Source: Ailurus styani (taxonomy: Eukaryota; Chordata; Mammalia; Carnivora; Ailuridae). From it: DNA of 64,000 bases. Position numbers and translations under genes: made by a program. This document shows positions 10,471-20,735 of the stretch, one piece after another. Numbering within the stretch: position 1 is the stretch's first letter; every line of letters starts with the position of its first letter. The stretch spans positions 376,429-440,428 of the forward strand of contig LNAC01000380.1 in assembly GCA_002007465.1 (NCBI GenBank), given 5' to 3'. The notes beneath the pieces were generated by a model. That model was given only the letters and a program-made list of their open reading frames with translations, searched no databases and had not been told where the DNA came from.

Positions 10471-10669
10471 GGGGCCCTTGGGTGGCTTCATCGGTTAAGC
10501 ATCTGCCTTTGGCTCAGGTCATGATCCCAGAGTCCCAGGATCAAGCCCCACTCCCCCCACTGAGCGGGGAGTCTGCTTCTCCATCTGCTCCTCACCCCAC
10601 TTGTACTCTCTCACTCTCTTTTGCTTTCTCTCAAATAAATAAATAAATAAAATCTTAAAAAAAAAAAAA
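10471..10669 (+). mobile_element. CAN-SINE
   Basis: Head 'CTTGGGTGGCTTCATCGGTTAAGC', then GGCTCAGGTCATGATCCC, GAGCGGGGAGTCTGC, an (AAAT)4 stretch and a 13-base A tail. The left flank TCACATTCTG (10461-10470) recurs after the tail as TCCACATTCTG, a slightly imperfect target duplication. Confidence 0.94.
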
Positions 10670-10872
10670 CTCCACATTCTGCCTTATTAGGGGAACTCAT
10701 CCAAAATATCATGTCTGTGTTGCTCTTAAAGAGGAGGCTGGGTGAGTTTCTTCAATATATTTTCACCTTCCAGAGAAAGGAAGTAGCCACGTATTCTCTT
10801 ACTCAACCCCAGGAATCAACAATCTTTAGTAATATTTTATAGGAAATTTAAAAAGGCCACACTTCCAATCAA

Positions 10873-10988
10873 GAGTTGGAGTCTATTTCCGCTCCCCTTG
10901 AATCTGCGCTTGAGGGTGTGAGGGTGCTTGTGACTTGCTTTAACCAATAGCATTTGGTGGGAATGACATGTGTATGTTTAGGAGGTAT
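10873..10988 (+). mobile_element. MLT1-like LTR, left part (split)
   Basis: 'GAGTCTATTTCCGCTCCCC' and 'TTGTGACTTGCTTTAACCAATAG' match the 5' part of an old MaLR-type LTR. The element stops at about 10988 where another repeat starts, and its 3' part resumes at 11562. Confidence 0.5.
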
Positions 10989-11561
10989 ATTAGAGCCCTC
11001 CAAAAAAACAGAACCAAAAGGAGACAGGTAGTAGGCAGGTGGAAGGCAGGTGGACAGGTAGACAGACAGAGAGATACATGCATACAGACAGACAGACAGA
11101 CAGAGAGAATTACTATGAGAAATTGGTTCATGTGATTGTGGCTGAGAAGTCCCATGACTTGTCATTTGTAAGCTGGAAACCCAGGAAAAGCAGTGCTGTA
11201 GTGAGTCCAAGTTCAGAGAGCTGGTGATGTGAGTCCAGCCAGAGTCTGAAGGCCTGAGAAGCAGGAGCACCAATGGTGTTATTCCATTTCAAGGGCAGAA
11301 GAAGACTGATGTCCAGTCAAAGACATCAACCAGGCAGAGAGAGAATCCCATCTTCTCTCACCTTTTTATTCTATTTAAGTCCTCGCTGGTTGGGTGATGC
11401 CCACACACACTAGCGAAGACCAACTGCTCGACCCAGTCCGCCCATTCCAATGCTAATCTCACCCAGAAATATCCTCACAGACACACCCAGGAGAAATGCC
11501 TTACCAGCTATCTGGACACTCCATGACCCAGGCAAGTTCACACATGAAATTCACCCTCATA
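10989..11561. mobile_element. Interspersed repeat inserted into an LTR, family uncertain
   Basis: This matches a common mammalian repeat that runs from 'TTAGGGTTCTCCAGAGAAAC' through a GACA/GATA microsatellite, 'GGCTGAGAAGTCCCA', 'GCTGGAAACCCAGGAAA', 'CAATGCTAATCTCACCCAGAAA' to 'AAGTTCACACATGAAATT'. The microsatellite at 11079-11103 is (GACA)n. I recall the family as L1M-associated but could not fix its name. Confidence 0.6.
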
Positions 11562-11838
11562 GGAGCCTTGGCCTTCAGATGCCTTGAAACTCTCTCAGAA
11601 TGTTTCCTGAGACCACCATGCCAAGAAGAAGACTGAATGAAAGGCCACACGGAGCTGTCCCCGCTGATCCTGGCCCCAGAAGACCCCAGAGCTGAGTCCA
11701 CCCTCGTGAGTGAGCCCAGGCAAACTCAGCCAACGCACGGCTTGGTCAGTTGGCTCAGACGATCATGACACGTCTTAAATCCTCGTGTTAAGCCACTAAT
11801 TTGGGGGTGGTTTGGTACACGGAGGGATAGACTGGAGT
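11562..11838 (+). mobile_element. MLT1-like LTR, right part (split)
   Basis: 'GTTAAGCCACTAATTTGGGGGTGGTTTGGTACAC' is the typical 3' end of the LTR whose 5' part lies at 10873-10988. The two parts are collinear around a 573-bp insertion. Confidence 0.5.
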
Positions 11839-14264
11839 ATCTCTCTGCCTCTTGGGCTGCAAAGAAAGAAGACCAATCTGGGACTTAATGAAAAATGAAC
11901 TTCCAGGAATTAAAGAAGAAATCTAGTTACATAATCTTTTCAAACAAATGAAACAAAGATGTTCAATAGATAGTTAGGGGAGACAGGGTCCTGAAGCAAT
12001 CGTTTAAAATCATTTGTAATATCATATTAATTGTATGCAAATGTTGCTCCCCAAACACTGCAAAACAATGGATTCTATTAATAATTTAAACAATGCCCCT
12101 GAAATCCTTTGCAACATGATTTGCTTAGCAAAATACTTTCTCATAAATCGTTCTAGGGAAGACTTTGATCGCCCCATAAATTATGCCATCATGAATTCTG
12201 CACCACCACAGCCTGACTCAGGGATGTTTTCCTGCATTTGACCCTGAACCCAGCTTCCCTTCCTTCCCTTTATCTGCCCCAAGGCGGGGGTGGGGGGGGG
12301 GCTTTTCCTTCCTAAGCAAAGTTTGTTAAGTTAGCACATTTCCCAAAATGTAGGGCTCGCATTGGGCTTCTAAATTTGTGACAGCACACAAACCATCTTT
12401 AGCATCTTCCTAAAGATACTGTCCAGACACAGATTTCTACCGTATGGGTGTGTATCTGCCTGTGTGCATGTGTACATATGTGAGGGCATGTGTGTGTCTC
12501 TGTGTCGCGTTCATGGGTGTGCACAGATGCACACTCCAGCTTAAACTGGCCTGAGCTCCATCTAACCGGGAAGGTAATTCCGTGTTGTGTGGAATGTCAG
12601 AGTTCAGGGGCCACGTTTGTGCCCCAAGCCACAAGACATGGCTCCCAACTCCCTCCTGACTTGCTGGCCATTCGTTTCTGTCATTAACTCACTTCAGGAA
12701 CGCAGCTCCCCCAGGCATGGGACCCAGCAGGGCTAGTGTTAATGGTTAAGTTCTCCCGCAGCCCTGGAAAATCCGGACCAAAACTTCCCATGTAGCTGCT
12801 GAGCCCCTGCACCCCGGAGACGCCCCCAGCCCCTTCTGGGGGTTCCTACAAGAGCTGGGGGATCTTACAGGAGATACAAAGAATACTCGACAACGGAGAA
12901 ACAGCAAACAGCTGGGGGCTGCAGCATGGCTCTCATCAGAAGGGCCCTTTCACCGTATGGGGTCAGGAGACTGCATCTCCCTCCCGCTTCGGAGGCCGGT
13001 CCCTTATCCTAATTAGCCTTCGAGGTTATCTTATTTGTGGCTGAATGGCAACAGCCCCTCCATCAGTTCTAGAGAGAATGATCAAAGAGGGATTTAATTA
13101 AATTTTCATATTTAATTTTCTTCTTTCATCTGTACACTCTTTTCGCTCAAAACATGCTATTCTCAGGGAGCTGAAAAGTTGCTCAGGAGAGCAGAACTCG
13201 CTAGAATAGGAGAGAAATGGGGGCTTTATGGGTTTTTTTTAAAAGGACCCAAATCTCTCCATCTTCACTCTGCTCCAACGTCTGGGCAATTTAGGCCAGT
13301 AACGTTTGAATTATGAATTGGCTGCTCCAGCTGTAAATTAAATGTGCTGCAGACGTCTTCTATCCCAAGTGTGCCTGGAGGCTCCTGGTGAGTAATTTGC
13401 ACCCAACCTGGACCAGACGCATATTGGGGGAGCAGAGAAGGCAGGCCAGGGCAGTCCATTCCAAGCCCCAAACCCACCTGCTTGCCTCCTGCGCATCTCG
13501 GTTTCACAAAAGGCCTGGCCCCCATGAAGGTGACACCTTTAATTCCCAAAAGAGACTGTCAGGGCAAATGATGCTACAGAGGAAACTGGTCCACAGGTCA
13601 AGTCCAAGGAAAGTGCAGATCCATTGAGAGGTTTGTGCTTGTCTGGGGGCATGTGGGGGATGGATTCTGCACCAGGTTCGTGTCTGCTGTTCACTCTTAC
13701 TTCCTTTAGTTCTACTAAGGGGATTTGGTGGGAAGATCAAGATTCCTGAGCTGGTACAGAGAAAAGTCTAAAGACCAGCATTGTTGAACCACATGCACTT
13801 GACCTTCCTGAAGGTACCTCTTTGTTTGCACAGGAACCAGCCTGAGAGGGGTCCCCCCGTGTCGTCTATGGCAAATGCCCCCCAAAACAGTGGATGCACT
13901 GAACAAGATTTGCAAATCACTATGTGAGGGGGAAGAAATCCGTTTCCTTCTGGAGAATCATTACGTGCTCATAATTCATGGGTTTATTACACATCATTCT
14001 TTTCTACTGATTAGAGCAGACCCTCCCTTCTGGATATCATCTGAAAGGCGAGCGGTAGCCTAGTTTTAATTGTGTTTAAATGCAGGCATGCCTCATGCCT
14101 GACTAGCAAGGTAATAAGGTTTCCCCAGTTCCTGCAGGCCTCCTGAGCTCCAGACGTCAGTGGTGTGATTTTCTGGCCAGCCCATCCCAACTCTGCTAAG
14201 GCCCCAGGTTACAGAAGAAGGTGGGTTCTTATTTCCAAGGGCTGGTGCGGTCACCTGACAGTTT
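11839..14264. other. Repeat-poor unassigned stretch with AT-rich patches
   Basis: No transposon or exon was recognised over 2.4 kb, which is unusual in this window. Two AT-rich patches look like possible conserved non-coding elements: 12000-12240, and 13030-13160 with a TTTAATTAAA homeodomain-type core at 13093-13102. A G-rich run lies at about 12285-12301. Near 14084 a CAGGCATG/CATGCCTG inverted repeat surrounds CCT. Confidence 0.45.
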
Positions 14265-14676
14265 TTATGGGTTGGCGTGGCGTGTGTCCCCCCAAAAGGT
14301 ATGCTGAAGTCCTAACCCCCTGCCTGTGAATGTGACCTGATCTGGAAACAGGATCTTTGTTAATGTCATCAAGTTAAGAGGAGGTCCTAGTGGATTAGGG
14401 TGAGCCGTACATCCTTCTGAGAAGAGAAGAGACCACACTGGGGGCAGACAGCATGTGAAGACTGGGCAGAAACTAGAGGAACACACATATAAGCCGAGGA
14501 ATATCAAAGGTCGCCAGAAGCCGGAAGGGACGAGGAAGCCCTGGAGCCTCTGGAGAGAGCGTGACCCTGCCAACACCCTGATTTGGGACTTCTGGCCTGC
14601 AGAACTGGGAGAGAATGAACCCCTGTCTTTTAAGCCACCCAACTGATGGTAGTTTGTCATGGTTCCCAGACAATTC
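14265..14676 (+). mobile_element. MLT1-like MaLR LTR
   Basis: 'GTGTCCCCCCAAAAGGTATGC', 'GTCCTAACCCCCTGCC', 'GTGGATTAGGGTGAGCC', 'GACTTCTGGCCTGCAGAACTGGGAGAGAATG' and 'TTTTAAGCCACCCAACTG' follow the plus-strand MLT1 order. The length of about 410 bp fits a complete LTR. Confidence 0.83.
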
Positions 14677-15867
14677 ACAGCAACTTACCAGAAATCAGGT
14701 ATTCTGTTTCTTTCTCACGTGACCAAGTCAGGAATGGTGGAGAGCAGGACGGCCAGTGGAGGCGCCAGCCGGGGTCTGGGACATACTCGTGGTGCAACTG
14801 TTGTCCACCGAGGGATCTCGGATACGGTGTGCAGAGGACGGTCACACACTGTGAGTTTGCTTGGGCAAATCAGTGATCTGCCCACGTGAACCAGGAGCCC
14901 GACAGCGTCCGCCACTCAGCCACGCCCACTCTGGGGGCAGTTCTGTGGGACCCCCAGAGAGGCGAATGACGTTTCATACACACGTGCATTGTATTGTTAC
15001 TTAAAATAAGGAACAAGTGGAGGGACCGCGTTCCTGTAAACAGAGGAAGTGTTCACTGTGCTCATTCACGGGACAGAGTGTTGGGAGCTGCAGAAATGAT
15101 GTTTGGAGGAATTATTTTTATCGCGAGAGAGAGACGTTCTCACAACACGGCTTCTGTGACAAGAACACACCCGGAGTGTCTACACGGAGCATCACACCCA
15201 CACAGGCCCGTGGTCTTCGGGTGGGTTCGTGAGAAATCTTACCTCGGTGCCTGATCGTCACACTCGCCCCCAGTTCTCTGAAGCCATCGTCTGTTACTTT
15301 TATGATCAGAAACAGGTGTTGTGACGACAGACGGGGTCCTTGCACAAATTCCCTTCTTCGCTTTGGCCCCTCCTGTCTCCCTGCCTTTGATGGGGTTGAA
15401 AACGATGTCACGGACGGCATTTTGGAATCGATGTTGTAAACCCCCACCCCCGGTGCTCCAAACGATTGATGGGAAATTTCTATTTTCTTTCCCCCTTGCC
15501 CCCACCTCTGGGTGGTCATTCGATCCGCGACACTGTGATTCCCTCGCGGGCCTCCCCCCGGGACCTGGCTGGGTGGGCTGCCCACCTTCGCCTCTGACCG
15601 CCAGGTGTTAGTCAAAACGCAAACAGCAGGGCTGGCTTAGGGGCCCTGACTGGTGACTCCGCATTCCCTAGAGCAGCAGGGAGCAGAGCGGGGCCACCCT
15701 GGCCGGGGCTGCGGCACACAGCTGGGGGTGGTCCTCTGCGCTGGAAGCCTCTTGCCTTCACCTCCCCGCTGTGGTCTCTGTCAGAACCCCAAGCTCACAG
15801 CCTTCTCACTGTGTGGGATGTTTGCTCTGTGCGTGGTTTCCCCTCGGAGTCTTCTACACGCCCCTTG
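14677..15867. other. Unassigned sequence, locally CpG-containing
   Basis: No repeat or exon was recognised. A minus-strand frame of 165 codons (15118-15615) has no recognisable domain and overlaps an open plus-strand frame, so it is not called as a gene. Confidence 0.45.
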
Positions 15868-16214
15868 CATCAGTGGGCGAGGGCTGCCGTAGCAAGTACC
15901 GCCAACCGGGAGCTTAGACACCACACATTTGTTTTCCCGCACTCGGCCCTGGAGGCTGGAGGGCCGAGATCAGGGTGTGGGCAGGGCGGGTTCGTCCTGA
16001 GCCTCTCTCCTTGGCGTGTGGACGGCCGCCCGCTCCCTGTGTCCTCACACGGTCATCCTTCTGTGTGTCTGTGTTCCGATCTCTTCTTGTAAGGACCCCA
16101 GACATATCGGGTTAGAGCCACCCCGTGATTTCATGTTATCACCTCTTTAAAGACCTGATCCCCAAATGCAGCCACACCCTGAGGTCCCTAGGGCTAGGAC
16201 TTCAATGTGCTGAG
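15868..16214 (-). mobile_element. MLT1-like MaLR LTR, GC-shifted
   Basis: The reverse-complement MLT1 order is clear: 'GGGCTGCCGTAGCAAGTACC', 'CTGGAGGCTGGAGGGCCGAGATCA', 'CTCCCTGTGTCCTCACACGG', 'CTTCTTGTAAGGACCCC', 'GACTTCAATGTG'. Many positions carry G or C where the consensus has A or T, in line with the GC-rich surroundings. Confidence 0.77.
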
Positions 16215-17290
16215 GAAAAGCCTTTCTCTCAGGATGCTGTTGTGTCTTTAAGTAGAGCCCTGGCTCCCAGAGACAGCCTCTCTCCTCTTAATCACGTCCC
16301 CGGCCATCCAGGGCCGCCAAGGTCTGCGAGCTGCAGGAGTTTCCATGGAGGACAAGCCATAGGTGTTCCAGTGCTAGATCCCAGTCCCAAGGAGAGCCTT
16401 TGTCACTTTTGTTGGCGTCATTGACACTTGTCCCCAGTGTGGCCCAGTATCCCAGCTCCAGGGACGCAGCAGGTCCGTGGCTGGGATCCAAGACGTCCTG
16501 CTCCCACTGCTCCTTTCCCTGCAGGAGACGGGGCTGTAAGGGTGTTGGCATTGCCAGCCTGTGCAGCATGGCCTCTGGGGGAAGAATCGGGACGGGACCC
16601 CAGGGCTCTGTGCCCTTCCTCCAGCCACCTCTGCTGCCTTTGTCTGGTCCCACAAATAAAGCATCTTAGGAGCGAGCGGGAAGAGGAAGGGGGAGGGGCT
16701 CCATGTGGCCAGGCCCAGGTTTGCAATGTAGACAATGGGACCATTGTCCTTGCAAGTACCTCTTTCTCCACAGGAACTGCAGGGAGGGCTGGTGGGGTCT
16801 GCAGCAGAGAACCACCCCCTGCCTTCGACAGGACTCAACGACTTCTAAGAGCATGGAGTGGGCAGGTTAGCATTGGGATGATTTCAGCTACGAGCAGTGG
16901 AAAGAAAGTTGGCAATGGGTCCATGATTTGTGTAAGAAAAACGAAGAAAGCAGAAGAGCCAAAGCCTTCCCCATACCAGCTGTTTTCTCACTTGGGAAGG
17001 AACCCCTTGCAGCCCCATGACTTCCTTCCAAAACCCGTTGGCCAGAACCTGGACCACCCAGGGGACTGCCAGCGAGTCTGTGCCGCAGGAGTATCTGTGC
17101 TCGGGTGCCTGCCACCCCCTGGGCCACATCAGGGGCTGTTGGCAGAAATGGGGAGGCAGACCTCTGGCAGGCAGCGGCAGGGACGCCGCATCCGGGAGAA
17201 GGACCACCTTTGGGAAGCAAGACCCCTCGCCCTCCCGGCACGCACACCCCTGGAAGGCCGAGCTACCACAGACCCCTCAGGGACGTCGAT
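16215..17290. other. Unassigned GC-rich sequence
   Basis: No repeat family was recognised. The 380-codon plus-strand frame crossing this stretch ends in translated TTTC microsatellite (serine/phenylalanine/leucine runs). It overlaps several open frames on the minus strand and is rejected as a gene. Confidence 0.45.
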
Positions 17291-17321
17291 CCCTTTTCTC
17301 TTCTTTTCTTTTCTTTTCTTT

Positions 17322-17369
<48 letters not shown>

Positions 17370-17424
17370 TCCTCTTTTCTTTCTTTCTTTCCTCTTTTCT
17401 TTCTTTCTATCTTTCTTTTTCTTT

Positions 17425-17463
<39 letters not shown>

Positions 17464-17528
17464 CTTTCTTTCTTTTCTTTCCCTCCCTCCCTTCCTTCCT
17501 TCCTTCTTTCCTTTCCTTCTTTCTTTCT
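17291..17528. repeat. (TTTC)n/(TTCC)n polypyrimidine microsatellite
   Basis: About 238 bp of almost pure pyrimidine on the plus strand, mostly TTTC with some TTTTC, CTTT and CCTTCC variants. It directly abuts the 3' end of a minus-strand L1 fragment, so it probably grew from that element's poly-A tail. Confidence 0.96.
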
Positions 17529-17534
17529 ACTTTA

Positions 17535-18010
17535 AACATCTCTATTGGTGTAAAATTCAATGCCATGTAATTCACTTGTTTACAGCGCGCAAGTTAACAG
17601 TTGTTAGCAGGGTCCCAGGGCTGCGCAAACACTGATTTCAACACATTTGCATCGTGCCCAGAAGAAACCCAGCCCGCCTTAGCTGCTGCCCCAACCCCCC
17701 ATCCCCCAGCCACAGGCAACCGCGAATCTCTGTCCCACTGGCAGAGATCGGATGCGGCCCGTAAGTGGGATCATATGCTGAGACCTTCTGCGCTGGGCTT
17801 CTTGCCCCCAGCGTAATGTTGTGAAGCTCCATGCGTGTGGTGCAGTTATCAGAATTCCTTGTTGGGGCTGGACATTACTCTATTACATGTATCCTTCACT
17901 TTCCGTTCATCCGTTCATGTGTTGATGAACGGCTGGTTGTTTCCTCCCTTCGGCTGCGTGTGGACCTGTCTTCATTTCTCCGGGCCGTGTCTGTAGGAGA
18001 GGAACTGCTG
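17535..18010 (-). mobile_element. L1 3'-region fragment, GC-shifted
   Basis: The order 'TGGTGTAAAATTCAATGCCATG', 'CCAGCCACAGGCAACCGCGAATCTCTGTC', 'GGATCATATGCTGAGACC', 'AGCGTAATGTTGTGAAGCTCCATGCG' and 'CATCCGTTCATGTGTTGATG' parallels the reverse complement of an L1M 3' region. Many A/T consensus positions are G/C here. Confidence 0.68.
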
Positions 18011-20189
18011 GCGAGTTGCTTCTGCGTGTTGTCAAGGACCGGCCCCCGTGAGGTTCTGATGCCCCAAAGAGGGGACGTTGCTAATGGGGCCTCATCCACA
18101 GCCAAGCAAGGCCTCACCTGTGATTCCCAGCCACTTTCTGTGGGGTTACCCCGCATCTTTCCTTTGGTCCAAACAGGAGAATAATGAAGGCTCAGGTATA
18201 TTTCCCCCATTTTTCTTCCATCTGACATTTGTTCTTACAGAAGAAAATAGAAACTGCCGGTCAGCAGAAAACCCACACCTGCGTTCCCAAAACCCACCTC
18301 GCCTTCCCCAGCAGCTCCGGCTTCACGTGGCCTGAACCTGAGGGCGGAGCCCCGGCCCCCTTCCCCGTCCACCCTGCCAGCCCCCTTCCCCGTCCACCCT
18401 GCCAGCCCCCTCCCATCTGCGGCAGCTGGCGGCACTTAAGGGACCACCGTGTGGTTTCGATGGTGAGCCGGACCTCCTGCCCGCCCCTGCTCAGCCCGGG
18501 CTGTGCCCCAGGAGCATGGAGTCTACCTAATCATTTTCACGCTCGTGTGTGTGTTTGTAAAACAGAACGGGTCGCTGTGGGAACAGAGGCGAGACGGGCC
18601 CCTTCTGGCCTTCTCTGCTCTTACTAATCTCTTTCCAGTGACTTCAGTGACCCCACCCAGCGATCAGAGTGGTGGGGGCGCCCAGAGGACACTTGGTCAG
18701 AGGGGGCGTCCACTTCACGTTCATTGTTCTCCTGCTAATTCAGACAACGAACAGTCCTGCACCCGAGCTGGGCCGGCATTGAGGACAGAGAGCCAGTGCT
18801 GCCCTCCATACTGCCTACCCCGGGGGGCAAGAGAAGCCGCGCCAGACCCTGCTGACGCAGCACGGGGCCCTGGACTCAAGGCCGGTCCCTCCGGTGCCCT
18901 GTCCTTGGAGCAAGCAGGTCAGGGGGCAATTCGCTGTTACTCCGCTCTGCAGACGCCCTTCTCACGCAGCTGTCCACCCGCCACTGAAGGAGGGATCCCG
19001 ACCCAAAGCAGGGGGGCATGGCCAGACGCAGGGCCCGGGCTCTGGACCGAGGAGACGGACCGCAGGTCACAGCAGCCGCATGGGTCACAGGCCAGAAGGG
19101 GCCCCTGCCCGGCGGGCTCCCAGAGCCTGCCCTCGGGAGCCGAGCGCCAGCGAGGAGGTGGAGTCTGTGAGGCTGAGAGCTGGGTGGGGGCCGCTGTCCA
19201 GCCGTGGGGACAGCCAGCCAGTGGGGGCCGCGCAGGGGGCAGCACGTTTGCCAAGACGCGGGAGCCAGAGTTAGGCCGCCGGGGCCGGGGTCTCCAAGAG
19301 GGCAGGGCAGCGCAGGGGTCTGCAGGCCTCACGGTATCGTGACTTTCTCTGCTGATCCCCGCGGGGTGGGCTGCCCGGGAGCTGGGGTGACAGCCTCACC
19401 TGCCGTCAGGCAGGGCTCAGGGAGTGACGATCCCAACGCCGAAGGGCTGGAGGGACGTTTTCTCTCCCACAGATACATGCAAAGGCCCCGCTGGGCCTGC
19501 CAGAATGCTATTTTCTTCAAACGTTTAGAATCCCCTCCACCATGGGACATTTGGCTTTCTGGCCCTGCCCTACTTTGAACTCTCCTGCCTCCGTGGCAGG
19601 GCCCATCTCTCCAGGAGCCGTGTGCCCCCAACTGGCTGCTCTCCACCCCCAGCCCCGCAAGCCCCAGCTCGGGGCTGAGGCTGCCTGCTTGGCCCCACCT
19701 CTGCCTGGGCTTGCGGGCAGCTGTCCAGCTGAGTCCCTGCAAGAAGACCTTCTGCTCACCCCTCAGCCACCGTCCCTGGGCTCCCTCCGTGCAGAACCTG
19801 TCCTGAGTCTGTCCCCAGCTGGTGTGGCCCAGGAGCTCTGGACCACATGGGAACAGGCACATGGAGACCCATCCTGCTTGGTGACCTTGGGCACGTTGCT
19901 CTTCAGGGCCAAGGAGACCCCTTCCTGCACACACCTACACAGGGGCGTGTCCTGTTTGCTCCAGGCTGGGGCTTGAGGGCCTTCTTCCAAGGAGAGCTCC
20001 CCGGAGGCCGGCTCTGCCCTCTCCAGCATTCTGAGGATGCCGTCCTGGGCGGGAGTTCCTGACGCACAGAGACTCCCGATGAGCACACAGGGGCCTTCTC
20101 CGCAGAGCTGGGAAATGCTCTTGGCTCTCATCCCTGCAATTTGCTGGTATGCCTAGAAAAAGGAAAGCATTTGTCCTGGGGACAAAAGT
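18011..20189. other. Unassigned GC-rich stretch with weak CpG clustering
   Basis: No transposon was recognised. CpG frequency is raised at about 18820-19340. A 279-codon plus-strand frame (18503-19342) and overlapping minus-strand frames of similar composition are open here. They have no identifiable domain, so they are attributed to few stop codons in GC-rich DNA. Confidence 0.45.
18356..18405. repeat. 25-bp tandem duplication
   Basis: Two identical copies of a 25-base C-rich unit (CCCCCTTCCCCG...CCTGCCAG) are followed by the start of a third. Perfect identity suggests a recent slippage event. Confidence 0.95.
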
Positions 20190-20735
20190 TCAAGGGTGTT
20201 TATTCTTCCACCGATGTATACTAAATAATAACCACATGCCATGCACTGTGCTAAGTTCTGGGGAAAAAAGAGTTAACAAAAAAAAAAGAGAGAGAAAAAG
20301 AAAAACCTCTGCCCTCATGGAGCTTATGTTTTATTAGGGAGACAACGATGACAGAATAAATAACTAAAATATATGAGAGGTTTAAAAACTGCTTGTAGGA
20401 AGGAGAGAAGAATCAGGGGTGGGACTTGGGGTCGAGGCGGGGAGCTGAGATTTGAAGTGTGCTCACAGGGAAGGCTTCCCTGTAAAGGGGGCTTCTGAGC
20501 AAAACCTGAAGGAGGTAAGGGAGCCAGTCCTCCAGGAGGAGAGTTCCAGGTGGAAGGGAGTGTACATGCAAAGGTCCTGAGGCAGGGCCAAGGACCAGCA
20601 GGAAAGACTTCATGGTTTGACTGGTGAGCAGAGGGCGCTGGCAGGGATGAGGCTTCCTTCCCACAGCAAGGTCGGATCAGGAGGCCATTGGTCTTTATTC
20701 CAGGTGAGATGGGAGCCACCTGAGGGATCCACAGA
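20190..20735 (-). mobile_element. Ancient L2-type repeat
   Basis: The order 'CATGCACTGTGCTAAGTTCTGGGG', 'CTGCCCTCATGGAGCTTATG', 'CACAGGGAAGGCTTCCCTG', 'GTACATGCAAAGGTCCTGAGG' and 'CATTGGTCTTTATTCCAGGTGAGATGGGAGCCA' matches the common reverse-oriented L2-type mammalian repeat. An A-rich run interrupts it at about 20276-20305. Confidence 0.55.
20625..20642 (+). promoter_or_regulatory. CTCF-like motif
   Basis: The string AGCAGAGGGCGCTGG matches the CTCF core (CCASYAGRKGGCRS) at all but the first two positions, which are TG instead of CC. It includes the CpG whose methylation often controls binding. It lies inside the ancient repeat at 20190-20735. Confidence 0.4.

Noticed and set aside
14084..14102. 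p53-like half-site (AGGCATGCCT)
   Set aside because: Only one half-site fits the consensus, and single half-sites are common by chance.
16428..17570. 380-codon open frame, the longest without N, on the plus strand
   Set aside because: Its last third is translated TTTC microsatellite, and the rest overlaps several open minus-strand frames and has no recognisable domain.
18503..19342. 279-codon open frame on the plus strand
   Set aside because: It lies in a GC-rich stretch where minus-strand frames are also open, with low-complexity Gly/Ala/Pro/Arg composition and no domain.
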